DNA of 61,615 nucleotides from a bacterium (GCA_028278125.1 JANQEY010000228.1:1-61615), one strand, 5' to 3'; shown: positions 1 to 9,457, numbered from the stretch's first letter. The notes: a model not told the origin generated them from the letters alone. Translations and numbers: made by a program.

Positions 1-1635
1 GACAGTTATTTTTTATCCGGAAGAAACCTGCCCTGGTGGGTTGCCGGCACCAGCATGGTAGCTACAAGTTTTTCCTGCGATACACCCCTGTATGTTACCA
101 AGCTGGTACGTTCAGAAGGAATCCACTTGAACTGGCAATGGTGGTCTTTTGCCATTGGCGGATTGTTTGGAGCGTTTTTCCTTTCACGTCTCTGGCGTCG
201 TGCCAATATTGTCACAGATGTAGAACTTACCGAACTGAGATATGGTGGCAAAGCCGGACGGATTCTCCGGATTGTTCGCGCAGGATGGTTGTCACTGCTT
301 GTCAATACCATCGCCATGAGCTGGGTTGTGCTTGCCATGGCAAAAATCATCGGGGTTGTCTGGGGTGGCCCTAAATGGACAGGCGTGATGATAGCGTCCA
401 GCCTTGCTGTTGTCTACAGCCTTTTTGCCGGATTCTGGGGAGTAGTTGTTACCGATGTCGCCCAATTTGTTATCGCTCTGATAGGAGCTGTAATCCTTGC
501 TGTGATCGCGGTGAACGCTGCCGGTGGGATGGAAAATATTATTGCCGTTGTTGGTATTGAACGGTTGTCCATGATTCCGCAGATTCCCGAAGCTGGAATA
601 TTCAGCCTTGAGAGTTTATCCGGTGCGTTCGGTGGTTTTATAATCTATATATCCATCCAGTGGTGGGCTAACCTCAATTCAGACGGTGGTGGCAAAGTTA
701 TCCAGCGGATGAGCGCGTCAAAAAATGAAGCACACGCATTCGGGGCTACCCTCTGGTATAATATTGCTCATTTTGCCATCCGTACCTGGCCCTGGGTGAT
801 TGTCGCCATGGCAAGCCTGGTGCTTATCCCGGAAATTGCTGATGACGAACTCGCTTATCCTCGTTTGATTATCGAGCTCCTGCCCGCCGGTTTAAGAGGA
901 TTATTAATAGCAGGTCTATTTGCGGCATTCATGTCTACGATCGATACCCAGTTAAACTGGGGAGCCAGTTACCTGACTCACGATATCTATCGTGGCTGGC
1001 TGGTACCAGGCAAAAGTGAAAAACATTACCTGGTTGCAGCAAAAATTTCGATGATAGTTCTGATCGGATTTACATCTTTGATGGCGTACAAAGTTCAATC
1101 GGTAACAGAAGCATTCAAGTTTATTATTGCCTTTGGCGCGGGTACAGGGCCTGTGTATATACTCCGCTGGTTCTGGTGGAGGATATCAGCCTGGAGTGAA
1201 ATATCGGCTATGCTGGCATCCAGCCTGATATCTTCATCTCTCTACCTGTTCTGGCCAGAGGTATCATTCCCGGTGAAAGTGCTGATGGTCACCCTGGGAT
1301 CAGCGATAATATTCCTGCCTGTGACATTCCTGACACCAGCGCCGAAAAAGAAAACCCTTTTAGAATTCTATCGACGTACAACTCCTCCGGGTAATTGGAA
1401 CGCAATCAAATCATCTATTACTAACGATCCCGAAATTTCGGTTACAGGTAAAAACAATCAATCGCTTCTCCCGGAAGTAATTGGTTGGCTTGGCGGGATT
1501 GCATTGACACTGGGGAGCACATTTGCCATCGGATCATTCTGCCTGGCCCGGCCTGTTGATGGGATAATTCTTACAGCAGTCGCAATTGTTGGTGGATATG
1601 TAACATATCGGTGGATGAAATTGAGGTTGTTGTAG
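1..1635 (+). CDS. Sodium:solute symporter (SSS family), 5'-truncated by window edge
   Basis: The reading frame is open from base 1, so the gene starts upstream of the window; the first ATG, at base 55, is internal. The visible N-terminus (SGRNLPWWVAGTSMVATSF) matches the GR-x-L-P-W-W-x-A/G-G-x-S-x-x-A-T signature near TM1-TM2 of sodium:solute symporters. At least ten hydrophobic segments follow. The stretch around bases 920-1000 (LFAAFMSTIDTQLNWGASYLTHDIY) matches the conserved AAxMSTxxSxLN...D-Y region of TM8, which forms part of the sodium site. The protein is an inner-membrane sodium-coupled importer; the substrate cannot be told. It ends in TAG. Confidence 0.9.
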   Translation, partial: DSYFLSGRNLPWWVAGTSMVATSFSCDTPLYVTKLVRSEGIHLNWQWWSFAIGGLFGAFFLSRLWRRANIVTDVELTELRYGGKAGRILRIVRAGWLSLLVNTIAMSWVVLAMAKIIGVVWGGPKWTGVMIASSLAVVYSLFAGFWGVVVTDVAQFVIALIGAVILAVIAVNAAGGMENIIAVVGIERLSMIPQIPEAGIFSLESLSGAFGGFIIYISIQWWANLNSDGGGKVIQRMSASKNEAHAFGATLWYNIAHFAIRTWPWVIVAMASLVLIPEIADDELAYPRLIIELLPAGLRGLLIAGLFAAFMSTIDTQLNWGASYLTHDIYRGWLVPGKSEKHYLVAAKISMIVLIGFTSLMAYKVQSVTEAFKFIIAFGAGTGPVYILRWFWWRISAWSEISAMLASSLISSSLYLFWPEVSFPVKVLMVTLGSAIIFLPVTFLTPAPKKKTLLEFYRRTTPPGNWNAIKSSITNDPEISVTGKNNQSLLPEVIGWLGGIALTLGSTFAIGSFCLARPVDGIILTAVAIVGGYVTYRWMKLRLL

Positions 1636-1665
1636 GAGGTCAGAACCAATCATTAGCAATATAAA

Positions 1666-1688
1666 CCCTGTTGTCAAAGCCAACAGGG
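1666..1688. repeat. REP-like palindrome 1
   Basis: Perfect 8-bp inverted repeat, CCCTGTTG (1666-1673) and CAACAGGG (1681-1688), with a 7-nt loop. It is preceded by AAA and followed by CCAC. It is one of three related palindromes between the symporter and the DUF4249 gene. No T-run follows, so it does not look like a standard terminator. Confidence 0.6.
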
Positions 1689-1757
1689 CCACACACAATA
1701 TTCCCGTACCAGGAATGTTCGGGCTATATCCTCAATATTTATAATAAAACAATTAAA

Positions 1758-1780
1758 CCCTGTTAGACGAGCTAACAGGG
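1758..1780. repeat. REP-like palindrome 2
   Basis: Perfect 9-bp inverted repeat, CCCTGTTAG (1758-1766) and CTAACAGGG (1772-1780), with loop ACGAG. It is preceded by TTAAA. The arms differ from palindrome 1 by a compensated T-A pair, so pairing is preserved. Confidence 0.6.
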
Positions 1781-1839
1781 GCATAAATAGATTTGTTTTG
1801 GAAAATTCCTATTCAGGTATCCGGGGATTTAATATGAAA

Positions 1840-1862
1840 CCCGGGTTGCAAGCCAACCCGGG
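1840..1862. repeat. REP-like palindrome 3
   Basis: Perfect 9-bp inverted repeat, CCCGGGTTG (1840-1848) and CAACCCGGG (1854-1862), with loop CAAGC. Context is GAAA before and CCACAAAGACAC after, close to palindrome 1. The arm bases differ from the other two copies on both sides at once, so the structure is conserved rather than the sequence. Confidence 0.6.
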
Positions 1863-1903
1863 CCACAAAGACACAATATAGATTTATTCTACAAGTTATC
1901 TCA

Positions 1904-2917
1904 TCAGTTCTCAACCCTTTCCATTTGGATGTAGACAGAATGTTTTGTGATTGCCCCAAAACATCCCAGCCCACCATTCATGTATTTTTCAGGACGGGTA
2001 ACTTCACCTGAAGTGGGATTCCCAATGAAATGGGATAGAACATACCTGGAATATTCGACAGAACATGCCATGATATCCAGCCGGTGCGGACCAGCCCAAT
2101 CAAAGAATATCCAGAGGACGTTAAAGTAATCGAAATAATCGGGCGACCATCCAATTCCCGCACGCCACATCTCATCTTCTTCAATCGCGTCATCGGGATC
2201 GTTGGGATCCCAGTCCGGATCGAGACGTTCGAGTTCACTTGTATCTGTCAATGCTACTATATTGAAAACATATCCACCAACAGGATCACCTCCGTAATCG
2301 ACATTATACCAGGGAAGTGACCATTCAAAATTGAAAGGATCCATCTCACGGTTAAAGGTCATAAAAGAATCCGGTAACTCCTGGGGGTCATCCGGTTCAA
2401 TATTCCAGAAATCATTCAATTGTTGATGGTTTGAACAGACAACCGTAAAAGTATCCGGTACTGTAGTTTCTGCCCACATATCAACTTCGTCGCCCTTGGT
2501 TACTTCTATCCTGTAAGTCCAAGTTGGACGGACTGTATCGATCTCGGTTCCGGTCAGGTCCGGATAATAATGACCACGACCCTCAGCGCCATTCGTGGGA
2601 CCATGAGTAAACGTCATTGTATAATGTTCCATCTGTGTGGAATCAAATACTCCATTTGTGTCGGCAATCGGAAATATTTTTACATCAGCACCCGTGATAC
2701 CGGTTTCGTAAGGTATATACACACTACCGATATCCTTGTTCACCCACTCAAGAGTTATCATCTGGAAAGGTTTAGTTGTCTCGATGTATGCAAACAACAC
2801 AGGTTCCGGATCGTAATCTTCAACTTCCGTCGGTTCTGAATCACAACCTACTATTGTGACCATTAATCCCATCACCAGGATAAACAGAGCCGCTTTTATA
2901 TTCATATTAAACATCAT
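1904..2917 (-). CDS. DUF4249-like outer-membrane-associated lipoprotein
   Basis: A secreted lipoprotein. Hydrophobic signal (MNIKAALFILVMGLMVTIVGC) with a lipobox ending V-G-C-D-S; the cysteine would be lipidated. The rest is a beta-rich soluble domain of about 310 residues resembling DUF4249, a family commonly encoded next to TonB-dependent receptors in Bacteroidetes. It lies just after the receptor at 2947-5250 on the same strand, so it is probably its surface accessory protein. The frame also holds an ATG at 2944, 2 nt after the receptor stop. I prefer 2917 (or 2914) because GGGAG sits 4-7 nt upstream and the signal peptide is then of normal length. Family assignment is by pattern and context, not by a search. 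Confidence 0.75.
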   Translation of the reverse strand: MMFNMNIKAALFILVMGLMVTIVGCDSEPTEVEDYDPEPVLFAYIETTKPFQMITLEWVNKDIGSVYIPYETGITGADVKIFPIADTNGVFDSTQMEHYTMTFTHGPTNGAEGRGHYYPDLTGTEIDTVRPTWTYRIEVTKGDEVDMWAETTVPDTFTVVCSNHQQLNDFWNIEPDDPQELPDSFMTFNREMDPFNFEWSLPWYNVDYGGDPVGGYVFNIVALTDTSELERLDPDWDPNDPDDAIEEDEMWRAGIGWSPDYFDYFNVLWIFFDWAGPHRLDIMACSVEYSRYVLSHFIGNPTSGEVTRPEKYMNGGLGCFGAITKHSVYIQMERVEN

Positions 2918-2946
2918 ATATCTCCCAGTTATAAAGCTCAGCATGA

Positions 2947-5250
2947 TTAGAACCTCACTTCATAGCTAACCAGCGGCAGAATAGGAAGCAGCTTGACATC
3001 ACTAGCCTCTACCGGATTTTCATCAGTATCATAATCCCTGAACCAGATCGACCTGCGGTTATATACGTTATAGACGCTCAGATTCAGTTTTGCGTCCTGC
3101 CCGAAAAACTTGTGGTTATAGGTAAATGTCAGGTCGAGCCGGTGATCCGCAGGAAGGCGGTAATTATTCTGCTCTCCATAATGCGCGGTACGGAATTCGT
3201 TTGGGGAATATTCCGTACCAACATTGTAAGGTTGTGTAGTATATATACCCAGGGCACGTGTGTATCCCTGGCCCGTGTTGTATCTCCACTGGGTAGATAC
3301 ATCCCAACGGTTGCTCAGTTTGTAGTTACCTACAATGATAAAATCGTGACGCCTGTCCCATTTTGGGTAAAACCAGTCACCTTCATTGTAGATACGACCT
3401 GATGCCGAAGGATCAGGAAATTTACGTTTTGACCATGCCAGTGAATACCCAATCCATCCGTTCAACCTTCCAGACTTCTTACGAAGCATCCATTCGAATC
3501 CGTATGCATATCCTTCACCTGTATAGAACACATCTTCCATTGATTTTCCACGATCTACAGATTGATCCATCATATGCAGATCATTAAAATCGTTATAATA
3601 GGTTTCGAAGGTAATTTCAGTATCATCTGTTGGATCATGTTCTATCCCGATAACAACCTGGTCTGAATATGTGGGATCCAGGGTTCCATCAAACGGGATC
3701 CACATATCGGTAAAGCTGAATCCTTCGCCGAAGGCAACCAGTTCAATCCACTGATGGTAACGCCCGCCGGCCAGTTTCAGACGTGTTTTTGTATCATAAT
3801 GGTAAAGGAACGCCAGTCTTGGATCTACGCGAAACAGGTTTCCATCTTCATGCCAGGTCCATCTTATTCCGGGCATAATTTCGAACTGTGATCCGATCTT
3901 CCATTCATCCTGGATATAGTGTGAAAGATTAGTATTTGTAGTGTCAATTGTCATTACACGTGTATCTTCAACATCCTGGGTTGTGTTTACATCGTAAATG
4001 TGAAAGTCAATCCCGGTTTTGATTTTATGGTTATCCAGGCCATAATATTCATAGTCGGTTCTGAATGCCGCATCCTGGAAGGTATTCTGGAAATCCTGGA
4101 AAATTATACCTTCGTTTTCAAAGTAAAAATCACTGTGATACCTGCTGAATGTTGCCCCGAAAGTGATAAAACTGCTTACCGGGAGAACATGACGAACCCT
4201 GGCATGAACAGTCTGGTTACCCCATTCAGTTCCAATATTCATACGGCTATCATCCGGTCCGAATTCCGCAGTTAGCTCATCCTGCCCGACATAACCACCA
4301 AACGTGAATGTTGTCCTGTCTGAAAGGTCCAGGTTGATTTTTCCGTTTGTGTCATAAAAGAAGTAATCAGGGAGATCAGACATTGATTCGCTGCTGTTCC
4401 TTAACATTTCTAGGACCGGTTCGAAGTAAGTACGACGCCCGGAAAGAGCATATGAACCACGTTTGTTAGGAAGTGGTCCTTCCAGTGCACCCCTGGCCGA
4501 GATAATTCCAACAGACGCCAGACCTTCAGCCTTCCGTCGATTACCTTCATTAGAGACGACATTCAGCACACTACCAGCTCGTCCACCATACTCCGCAGGG
4601 AAAGCCCCTTTCATCAGTTCCAGGTGTTTTACAGCATCGCTGTTAAACGTACTGAAAATGCCAAATAGATGAGCGGGATTATAAATTGTACTTTGATCCA
4701 TCTGGATCAGGGTCATATCAGCACTTCCACCCCTGACGTATAAATTACTGGAGATGTCGGAAGACGCTTTTACACCGGGTACCGCCTGTAGTGCACGAAG
4801 TACGTCAACCTCACCACCAAGAGCGGGAAGTTTCCGGATAGTATTACCATCAACTGGTATGGTCGAAACCCTGGCACTCTGACGGATTTCATCTTCATCA
4901 AGCTGATCTTCGGTATAGACCACCTCTTCCAGTCTCATTGATTGAGGTGATATTTCGATCCTGAATGTCTCAATGGATCCTTCTTTCAGTTCGATCTCAA
5001 CTTCCCTGCTGTTGTATCCAAGGTAGCTGACATGGAGAGTGTATTTACCCGGATCCATGTTTGGAATTGTAAAGAAGCCATCGAGGTTGGTCGCACCACC
5101 CCTGTTGGTTCCTTTTACAATCACGTTTGCAACTGGCAGCGGTTCGCCAGATTCTTCATCGAGAATAAAACCCCTGATATGTGTTTTCCCCGAAGCTAAA
5201 CCGGCAATCATAATGAAAATCAAAATTGCCAATGTTAGTTTTCGTAACAT
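2947..5250 (-). CDS. TonB-dependent receptor with N-terminal carboxypeptidase-regulatory-like domain
   Basis: Outer-membrane receptor of 767 residues. Residues 1-21 form a signal peptide. Residues about 24-105 are a CarboxypepD_reg-like beta-sandwich (HIRGFILDEESGEPLPVANV, then GGATNLDGFF). A plug domain follows at about 125-235, with the typical ALQAVPGVKASSDISSNLYV segment followed by RGG and later FPAEYGGRAGSVLNV. The remainder is a 22-stranded-type barrel rich in aromatic strands, ending in the aromatic VSYEVRF. It would take up a large substrate using TonB energy; the ligand is unknown. The downstream DUF4249-like lipoprotein is the likely partner. Confidence 0.92.
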   Translation of the reverse strand: MLRKLTLAILIFIMIAGLASGKTHIRGFILDEESGEPLPVANVIVKGTNRGGATNLDGFFTIPNMDPGKYTLHVSYLGYNSREVEIELKEGSIETFRIEISPQSMRLEEVVYTEDQLDEDEIRQSARVSTIPVDGNTIRKLPALGGEVDVLRALQAVPGVKASSDISSNLYVRGGSADMTLIQMDQSTIYNPAHLFGIFSTFNSDAVKHLELMKGAFPAEYGGRAGSVLNVVSNEGNRRKAEGLASVGIISARGALEGPLPNKRGSYALSGRRTYFEPVLEMLRNSSESMSDLPDYFFYDTNGKINLDLSDRTTFTFGGYVGQDELTAEFGPDDSRMNIGTEWGNQTVHARVRHVLPVSSFITFGATFSRYHSDFYFENEGIIFQDFQNTFQDAAFRTDYEYYGLDNHKIKTGIDFHIYDVNTTQDVEDTRVMTIDTTNTNLSHYIQDEWKIGSQFEIMPGIRWTWHEDGNLFRVDPRLAFLYHYDTKTRLKLAGGRYHQWIELVAFGEGFSFTDMWIPFDGTLDPTYSDQVVIGIEHDPTDDTEITFETYYNDFNDLHMMDQSVDRGKSMEDVFYTGEGYAYGFEWMLRKKSGRLNGWIGYSLAWSKRKFPDPSASGRIYNEGDWFYPKWDRRHDFIIVGNYKLSNRWDVSTQWRYNTGQGYTRALGIYTTQPYNVGTEYSPNEFRTAHYGEQNNYRLPADHRLDLTFTYNHKFFGQDAKLNLSVYNVYNRRSIWFRDYDTDENPVEASDVKLLPILPLVSYEVRF

Positions 5251-5302
5251 GAAGTCTCCCTGAGTGAGTAGCTATATATAAATAATATATTCAATTGATA
5301 AT

Positions 5303-5455
5303 CTATTCTTCTCTCGAATTCTTTTTTGATTTTATTTCCAGTTGAGAATCACAAGGTACTATACCGAGAGTTAACCTGGAAATATGAAGCAGCACAAGAT
5401 CAGAAAGACTATTCGATTCCAATCCCTGCGAATACTCGTCCGAGTTCGTATCCAT
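5303..5455 (-). CDS. Possible small protein (50 aa), unrecognised
   Basis: A short reading frame 53 bp upstream of the TonB receptor gene on the same strand. The ATG at 5455 has a strong Shine-Dalgarno, GAGGGAG, 5 nt before it, the main support. The product starts MDTNSDEYSQ, is acidic at the N-terminus and basic at the C-terminus, with no signal peptide or membrane segment. The frame continues upstream to another ATG at 5515 without a good ribosome site. It could be a chance ORF in a leader. Confidence 0.28.
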   Translation of the reverse strand: MDTNSDEYSQGLESNSLSDLVLLHISRLTLGIVPCDSQLEIKSKKNSREE

Positions 5456-5796
5456 ATTTTCTCCCTCGTTTTCACGGGTACTATATTGATTATCTGTTAA
5501 ACAAACTGAAAACATTATAGAAATCTTTCACAATGTGTTTGCCAGAACTTTAGCAACAGCTATGCCGATTATTTCAGAGAACTCTGGAGACGACACATGA
5601 TTTCAGATTATCTCTTAAAATACAAATAATTACGTATTAAATATTAACTGATATTAATAAGAAAGAATAAAGAGATTTATCTCAAAACGCTGCATTTGAA
5701 GGGAGGGTACACCACACCTGTGCTACTTTGACACAGGTAGCCATGAAAACCAGATTAGAATATAATTACTTAGAGATTCTCCAGTAAAAATCCTGG
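5456..5796. other. Intergenic region with one hairpin
   Basis: AT-rich stretch upstream of the TonB operon and downstream of the M28 peptidase gene. The only structure I see is a 7-bp inverted repeat, ACCTGTG (5716-5722) and CACAGGT (5732-5738), with a 9-nt loop and no T-run. It may hold the receptor promoter; I see no clear -35/-10 pair. Confidence 0.4.
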
Positions 5797-6732
5797 TCAA
5801 TCACCATATACAAGTCTTACCAGTACATTTCCGACTTGTTCCAGTGATTGGGCAGAGCATTTTTCAGGTGTGTCCTCAAGGGTATGCCAGTAGGGATAGT
5901 CAAAATCAATAAAATTAGTTACAGTAAATCCTCCCCTGATCAGGTTAACATGGTCATCATATACCGGATCACCAATTTCATCGATAAAACTGTATGAGCC
6001 TACTTCCTCAGCAAGCTGGAAAAGGTGATCTGTCCACTCTTTCGAATAGGCATAGCTGAAATATTCTTTGGGAATTTCAAGATCGGTATCTCCGATCATG
6101 TCGACCAGGATACTTCCTGCAGGAGCACTTCCTGCATAATGGCGGGCAAAATAGGCGCTTCCAAGACACCAGGTATTGTTATTACCCTGGATACCGGCAT
6201 CTTCTACATCAAACAGGACCAGGTCTACTGAAACAGGTGGCGGGTTGACAGCAAATAGTCTTGCCATTTCCAGGAGTACAGCAACACCTGAAGCACCATC
6301 GTTGGCACCGGGAATCGGAGTCATTTGTTTCTGGGGATCAGTTTCAAAATCCGCCCATGGCCGAGTGTCATAATGAGCGCAGAACATATAGGTAGAACGT
6401 TTACTAGTACCGAAGTGGGCAATAATATTCGTGGCGTCAATCTCCTCCATCTCCGAATCTGCTTCGAAAGATTTGTGGATTTTCGCTTTAAAACGTTGAA
6501 GTGTGACCTCAGCACCACACTCCTCAAACCATTCCTTGTATTCTTCAATCGCCCTGGAATGACCCTCGCTGCCCGGATTCCTTGGCCCCCACTCAACCTG
6601 CCGGTATAAAAAAGTAAAAGCGGAATTCCCATCAAATTCTGGCAATTGCGCGAAGGTTTTGCTGAATAATACGCAGAGAAATAATATTGATAAGAGTTTA
6701 AAAATTGTGAAGCCTTTCACGGCTGAGGACAT
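5797..6732 (-). CDS. M28 family zinc peptidase, glutaminyl-cyclase/aminopeptidase type
   Basis: Exported protein of 311 residues. Signal peptide at residues about 8-28, ending KTFAQ. The catalytic domain shows the M28 metal and acid residues in order: H and D in CAHYDTRP, D in GANDGASG, the acidic pair in LFDVEDAG, D in DPVYDDH, and H in YWHTLEDTPEKCS. This layout, with WGPRNPGSEGH near the N-terminus, resembles bacterial and animal glutaminyl-peptide cyclotransferases, which share the fold with aminopeptidases. It could cyclise N-terminal Gln or trim peptides in the periplasm; sequence alone does not decide. It ends with a short C-terminal helix and no sorting domain. Confidence 0.88.
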   Translation of the reverse strand: MSSAVKGFTIFKLLSILFLCVLFSKTFAQLPEFDGNSAFTFLYRQVEWGPRNPGSEGHSRAIEEYKEWFEECGAEVTLQRFKAKIHKSFEADSEMEEIDATNIIAHFGTSKRSTYMFCAHYDTRPWADFETDPQKQMTPIPGANDGASGVAVLLEMARLFAVNPPPVSVDLVLFDVEDAGIQGNNNTWCLGSAYFARHYAGSAPAGSILVDMIGDTDLEIPKEYFSYAYSKEWTDHLFQLAEEVGSYSFIDEIGDPVYDDHVNLIRGGFTVTNFIDFDYPYWHTLEDTPEKCSAQSLEQVGNVLVRLVYGD

Positions 6733-6798
6733 TGTCGCAATCTCTCGATAGATTAGTATTAATGTCGGCTTTTCGTTATTAAATGAAAAGGTTTCCTG

Positions 6799-7014
6799 TT
6801 AAACATCCTTACCGTGCTTAGCCATAATTTGTTTCCACTCATCTTCCGGGAGGATCTCCGATTCATCAATCAGCATAACCGGAATATCGTCTTCGATTCG
6901 ATATCTTCTCCGTGTTTTTTGATCAGTACTGACAAGTGTTTCACCATCCAGGACAAGTGAAGCCTTTGTCTCGGGACAGACAAGAATTTCAAGCAATTCA
7001 GGTTTAATCGGCAT
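6799..7014 (-). CDS. Trm112-like / UPF0434 small protein
   Basis: 71 residues with the Trm112 family start LLEILVCPETKASL and later YRIEDDIPVMLIDE. Eukaryotic Trm112 activates methyltransferases; the bacterial homologues are small and mostly uncharacterised. Only one Cys of the usual zinc pair (CPxC in many homologues) is present here (CPET), so zinc binding is doubtful. It lies 103 bp downstream of gltX on the same strand. Upstream AGGAAC... (GGAGGAA read on the minus strand) is near the ATG. Confidence 0.85.
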   Translation of the reverse strand: MPIKPELLEILVCPETKASLVLDGETLVSTDQKTRRRYRIEDDIPVMLIDESEILPEDEWKQIMAKHGKDV

Positions 7015-7117
7015 CGGTAGTTCCTCCGCATTTTGCTACCAATTATCTAAGCACAACAAATCTTCAACCAACAAACTTTAGAAACAAAAGGTTATATGAT
7101 CTGTCCAGATTATAATT

Positions 7118-8578
7118 TTAATCAAGCTGGGGTGGTGTCCCCTTTTCCCGCATGAATCCGGCCAGCCACCTCAGTCTCCTGACAACTGTTTCCTGTCCAA
7201 GCCCCTCCAGTAATTCGAAAAGCCCCGGGCCTGCAGCCTGCCCGCTGACAGCAAGCCTGGTTGGATGGATTAATTTCCCGGCGCCTATCTCATTCTCTTC
7301 TGCGTATTCACGGAGGACCTGGTCTGATGTATTAACATCGAAGACATCCAGTGCTTCATACCTGTTTGCCAGTTCTTCAACATATTCCGGAGTCTTCGGA
7401 TCCTTCAGACGTTTTTTGGCGGCTTTGGCATCAAGGATTGTCTCCGGATCTTTAAAGAAATAATCCCCTCGATCAATGACATCTTTCGGGAAACGGCACC
7501 TGGTTTTTAAAATGCTGACAGCTTTCGGAAGCATTGGACCGCAACCCTGTGGTAATTCACCGTTGAGAATTTTTTCTGCCAGGTATGGTTGTAACTGTTT
7601 GATCAGGTAATCATCAGGCAGCAACGAAATAAACTGTCCGTTCATCCATTCGAGTTTTTGCTCGTCAAAAATCGCGCTATGGTTATTTATACCTTCGACG
7701 GTAAATTTTTCGATCAATTCTTCCCGTGTTATTATCTCCTTGTCCTCACCCGGATACCAACCAAGCAGGGCCAGGTAACTCAAAATCGATTCAGGTAGAT
7801 ATCCCTTTTCCCTGAAGTCTGTAATAGCCGTTGCCCCATGACGCTTCGACAACCGTTTTTTGTCCTGGCCGTGGATAAGTGGTACATGAGCAAATTCCGG
7901 TGGAGTCCATCCCAGCGCGTTATAAATCAGAATCTGCTTAGGTGTGTTTGAGATATGGTCGTCTCCTCGGATGACATGGGTAATTCCCATTTCATAATCA
8001 TCGGCGACTACAGCGATCTGGTAAGTCGGGTTTGTGTCACGTCGCATTATGATAAAATCTTCGATAGTATCAGGGGAAACTTCAACTTTTCCGTGAACAC
8101 CATCCCTGTATACAACAGGTTCATCTGGTACCATAAAACGAACGGCGAATGGCTCGCCATTTATCATCCGTTCCTCGGATTCAGCTGGTGTCAGGTAGCG
8201 ATCGGGACTCCTGAATGCGACCTGCTCGCCTCTTTTCATCGCGGCTTCTTTCATATTCTGTGCTTTTTCAGGTGGCACAAAACATCGGTAGGCAGCACCA
8301 CGTTCAATCAACTCATCAACCGCTTCACGATGGAAACTACGCCTGGTTGACTGGTGAAGTGGTTCTTCATCCCAATCCAGTCCCAGCCATTTCAAGGCTT
8401 CGAGAATCTCTTCTTCATACTCGGGTTTGGACCTCGCCTGGTCTGTATCTTCAATCCTGAGGAGGAATTTTCCTTCGTTATGCTTAGCCAGGAGGTAGTT
8501 AAAAATAGCTGTTCGTGCTCCACCGATGTGGAGAAATCCTGTTGGACTTGGCGCAAACCGTACGCGCATCAATTTCAT
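7118..8578 (-). CDS. gltX: Glutamyl-tRNA synthetase
   Basis: Class I synthetase of 486 residues, the normal length. It charges tRNA-Glu (possibly also tRNA-Gln) with glutamate. The HIGH motif is seen as PSPTGFLHIGG near residues 10-20, the glutamate pocket as RIEDTDQARS, and the KMSKS loop as KKRLSKRHG around residue 245. The C-terminal helical anticodon-binding domain follows (LLDDYLI... to the end). The ATG at 8578 has GGGA 4 nt upstream; an in-frame ATG at 8569 (MRVRFAPSPTG) would also fit family N-termini. No glnS-like gene is in the window. Confidence 0.97.
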   Translation of the reverse strand: MKLMRVRFAPSPTGFLHIGGARTAIFNYLLAKHNEGKFLLRIEDTDQARSKPEYEEEILEALKWLGLDWDEEPLHQSTRRSFHREAVDELIERGAAYRCFVPPEKAQNMKEAAMKRGEQVAFRSPDRYLTPAESEERMINGEPFAVRFMVPDEPVVYRDGVHGKVEVSPDTIEDFIIMRRDTNPTYQIAVVADDYEMGITHVIRGDDHISNTPKQILIYNALGWTPPEFAHVPLIHGQDKKRLSKRHGATAITDFREKGYLPESILSYLALLGWYPGEDKEIITREELIEKFTVEGINNHSAIFDEQKLEWMNGQFISLLPDDYLIKQLQPYLAEKILNGELPQGCGPMLPKAVSILKTRCRFPKDVIDRGDYFFKDPETILDAKAAKKRLKDPKTPEYVEELANRYEALDVFDVNTSDQVLREYAEENEIGAGKLIHPTRLAVSGQAAGPGLFELLEGLGQETVVRRLRWLAGFMREKGTPPQLD

Positions 8579-8638
8579 TTCATTATTCCCTTAAAACTGA
8601 ACTTTGAAGGTTTTACTATGTTGATACCTATGCCCTTT

Positions 8639-9094
8639 TTATAAACCGGGTGGTTGGTCAAGACCGGTTTTTTGGTCCGGTTTTGATGCTGGTTCAATCT
8701 TTTCGCTACTTTGTTCCTGAAATGCAGAATTCTCGATTTCCAGACTTTTAATCCTATGGGATAAGATATCAAACTCATCCGATTGAATTTCCAATGAGAG
8801 GCCACCGATCAATGAAGCTATAGCGTTATACACCAGCGCAAGAATTATCGTCAGGACAGTATATAACGCCGCCAGCATTGTCGCCCCGAATAGTCCTCCG
8901 ATTATTACCATCGGGCCGCTGAATCCGGGAGAAAATGGAAAGTCGAATTCATCAAAAAAACCGCCAACAGTCCTCAACATACTGAGCATAAATGTCGAAT
9001 ATAAAAGGACCATAATAAAGGCGATTACGAAATAGAGAACAAAACTAACCTTTGCCACCGGTCCCAGGGGAAGCCTGCGTATTTCGAAAGTCAT
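8639..9094 (-). CDS. DUF3566-like small membrane protein
   Basis: 151 residues. After a short cytoplasmic start (IRRLPLGPVAKVSF) there is a membrane helix at about 16-40, a second long hydrophobic region at about 62-95 and the segment ALVYNAIASLIGGLSLEI, as in DUF3566 proteins (YNLxAxLxGGxxxxL). The C-terminal 50 residues are polar and probably a short coiled coil plus disordered tail. Function is unknown for the family. It lies upstream of gltX, 60 bp away, on the same strand, so it may be cotranscribed. Confidence 0.65.
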   Translation of the reverse strand: MTFEIRRLPLGPVAKVSFVLYFVIAFIMVLLYSTFMLSMLRTVGGFFDEFDFPFSPGFSGPMVIIGGLFGATMLAALYTVLTIILALVYNAIASLIGGLSLEIQSDEFDILSHRIKSLEIENSAFQEQSSEKIEPASKPDQKTGLDQPPGL

Positions 9095-9457
9095 TATATC
9101 CTCCCGTTGATAACGTCTTCTCTGACTACTTGAATAACATCAGTGGTATTAAAACACAAAGGGAAGATACAAAAATAATCAGGCCGGAATCCCTCCAGGA
9201 GAACGATCCGGCCAATATATAGAGGTGCAAAAGACTTGTAAATATCGTTTAAGAAGCTATCAGAGATATTTAGTACATATATTTAAAAAGAATCCCTACT
9301 TTGAACCGGTATAAATATATGATCCAGCTATTTAGATTCTTAGTCTTGCAATAAGTTTGAGATACATATTTTTAAGATCATTGTAGTAATACTGCTATTA
9401 GCATTCAATTACTAATGTTCCCTTAAATCGAATAGATATTTTTCAACTTCCAGGTGA
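9095..9457. other. Intergenic region with a nested palindrome
   Basis: It contains GGCCGGA (9182-9188) paired with TCCGGCC (9207-9213), with an inner CTCC/GGAG pair in the loop. Read on the minus strand it is followed by TGATTATTTTTG, so it may terminate the protease transcript that ends at 9458. The rest is AT-rich with no gene that I can support. Confidence 0.45.
9182..9213 (-). terminator. Possible terminator of the Sel1-protease unit
   Basis: 7-bp perfect arms GGCCGGA and TCCGGCC, an 18-nt loop that can itself pair (CTCC with GGAG), and a T-rich tail on the minus strand. It lies about 245 nt beyond the stop codon, further than usual, so the role is uncertain. Confidence 0.4.

Noticed and set aside
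1702..1725. A fourth palindrome, CCCG...CGGG
   Set aside because: Only 4 bp of pairing with a long loop; not convincing as a member of the REP-like set.
5326..5520. Plus-strand 64-residue ORF opposite the small protein upstream of the TonB gene
   Set aside because: No ribosome site; the minus-strand frame has a better one.
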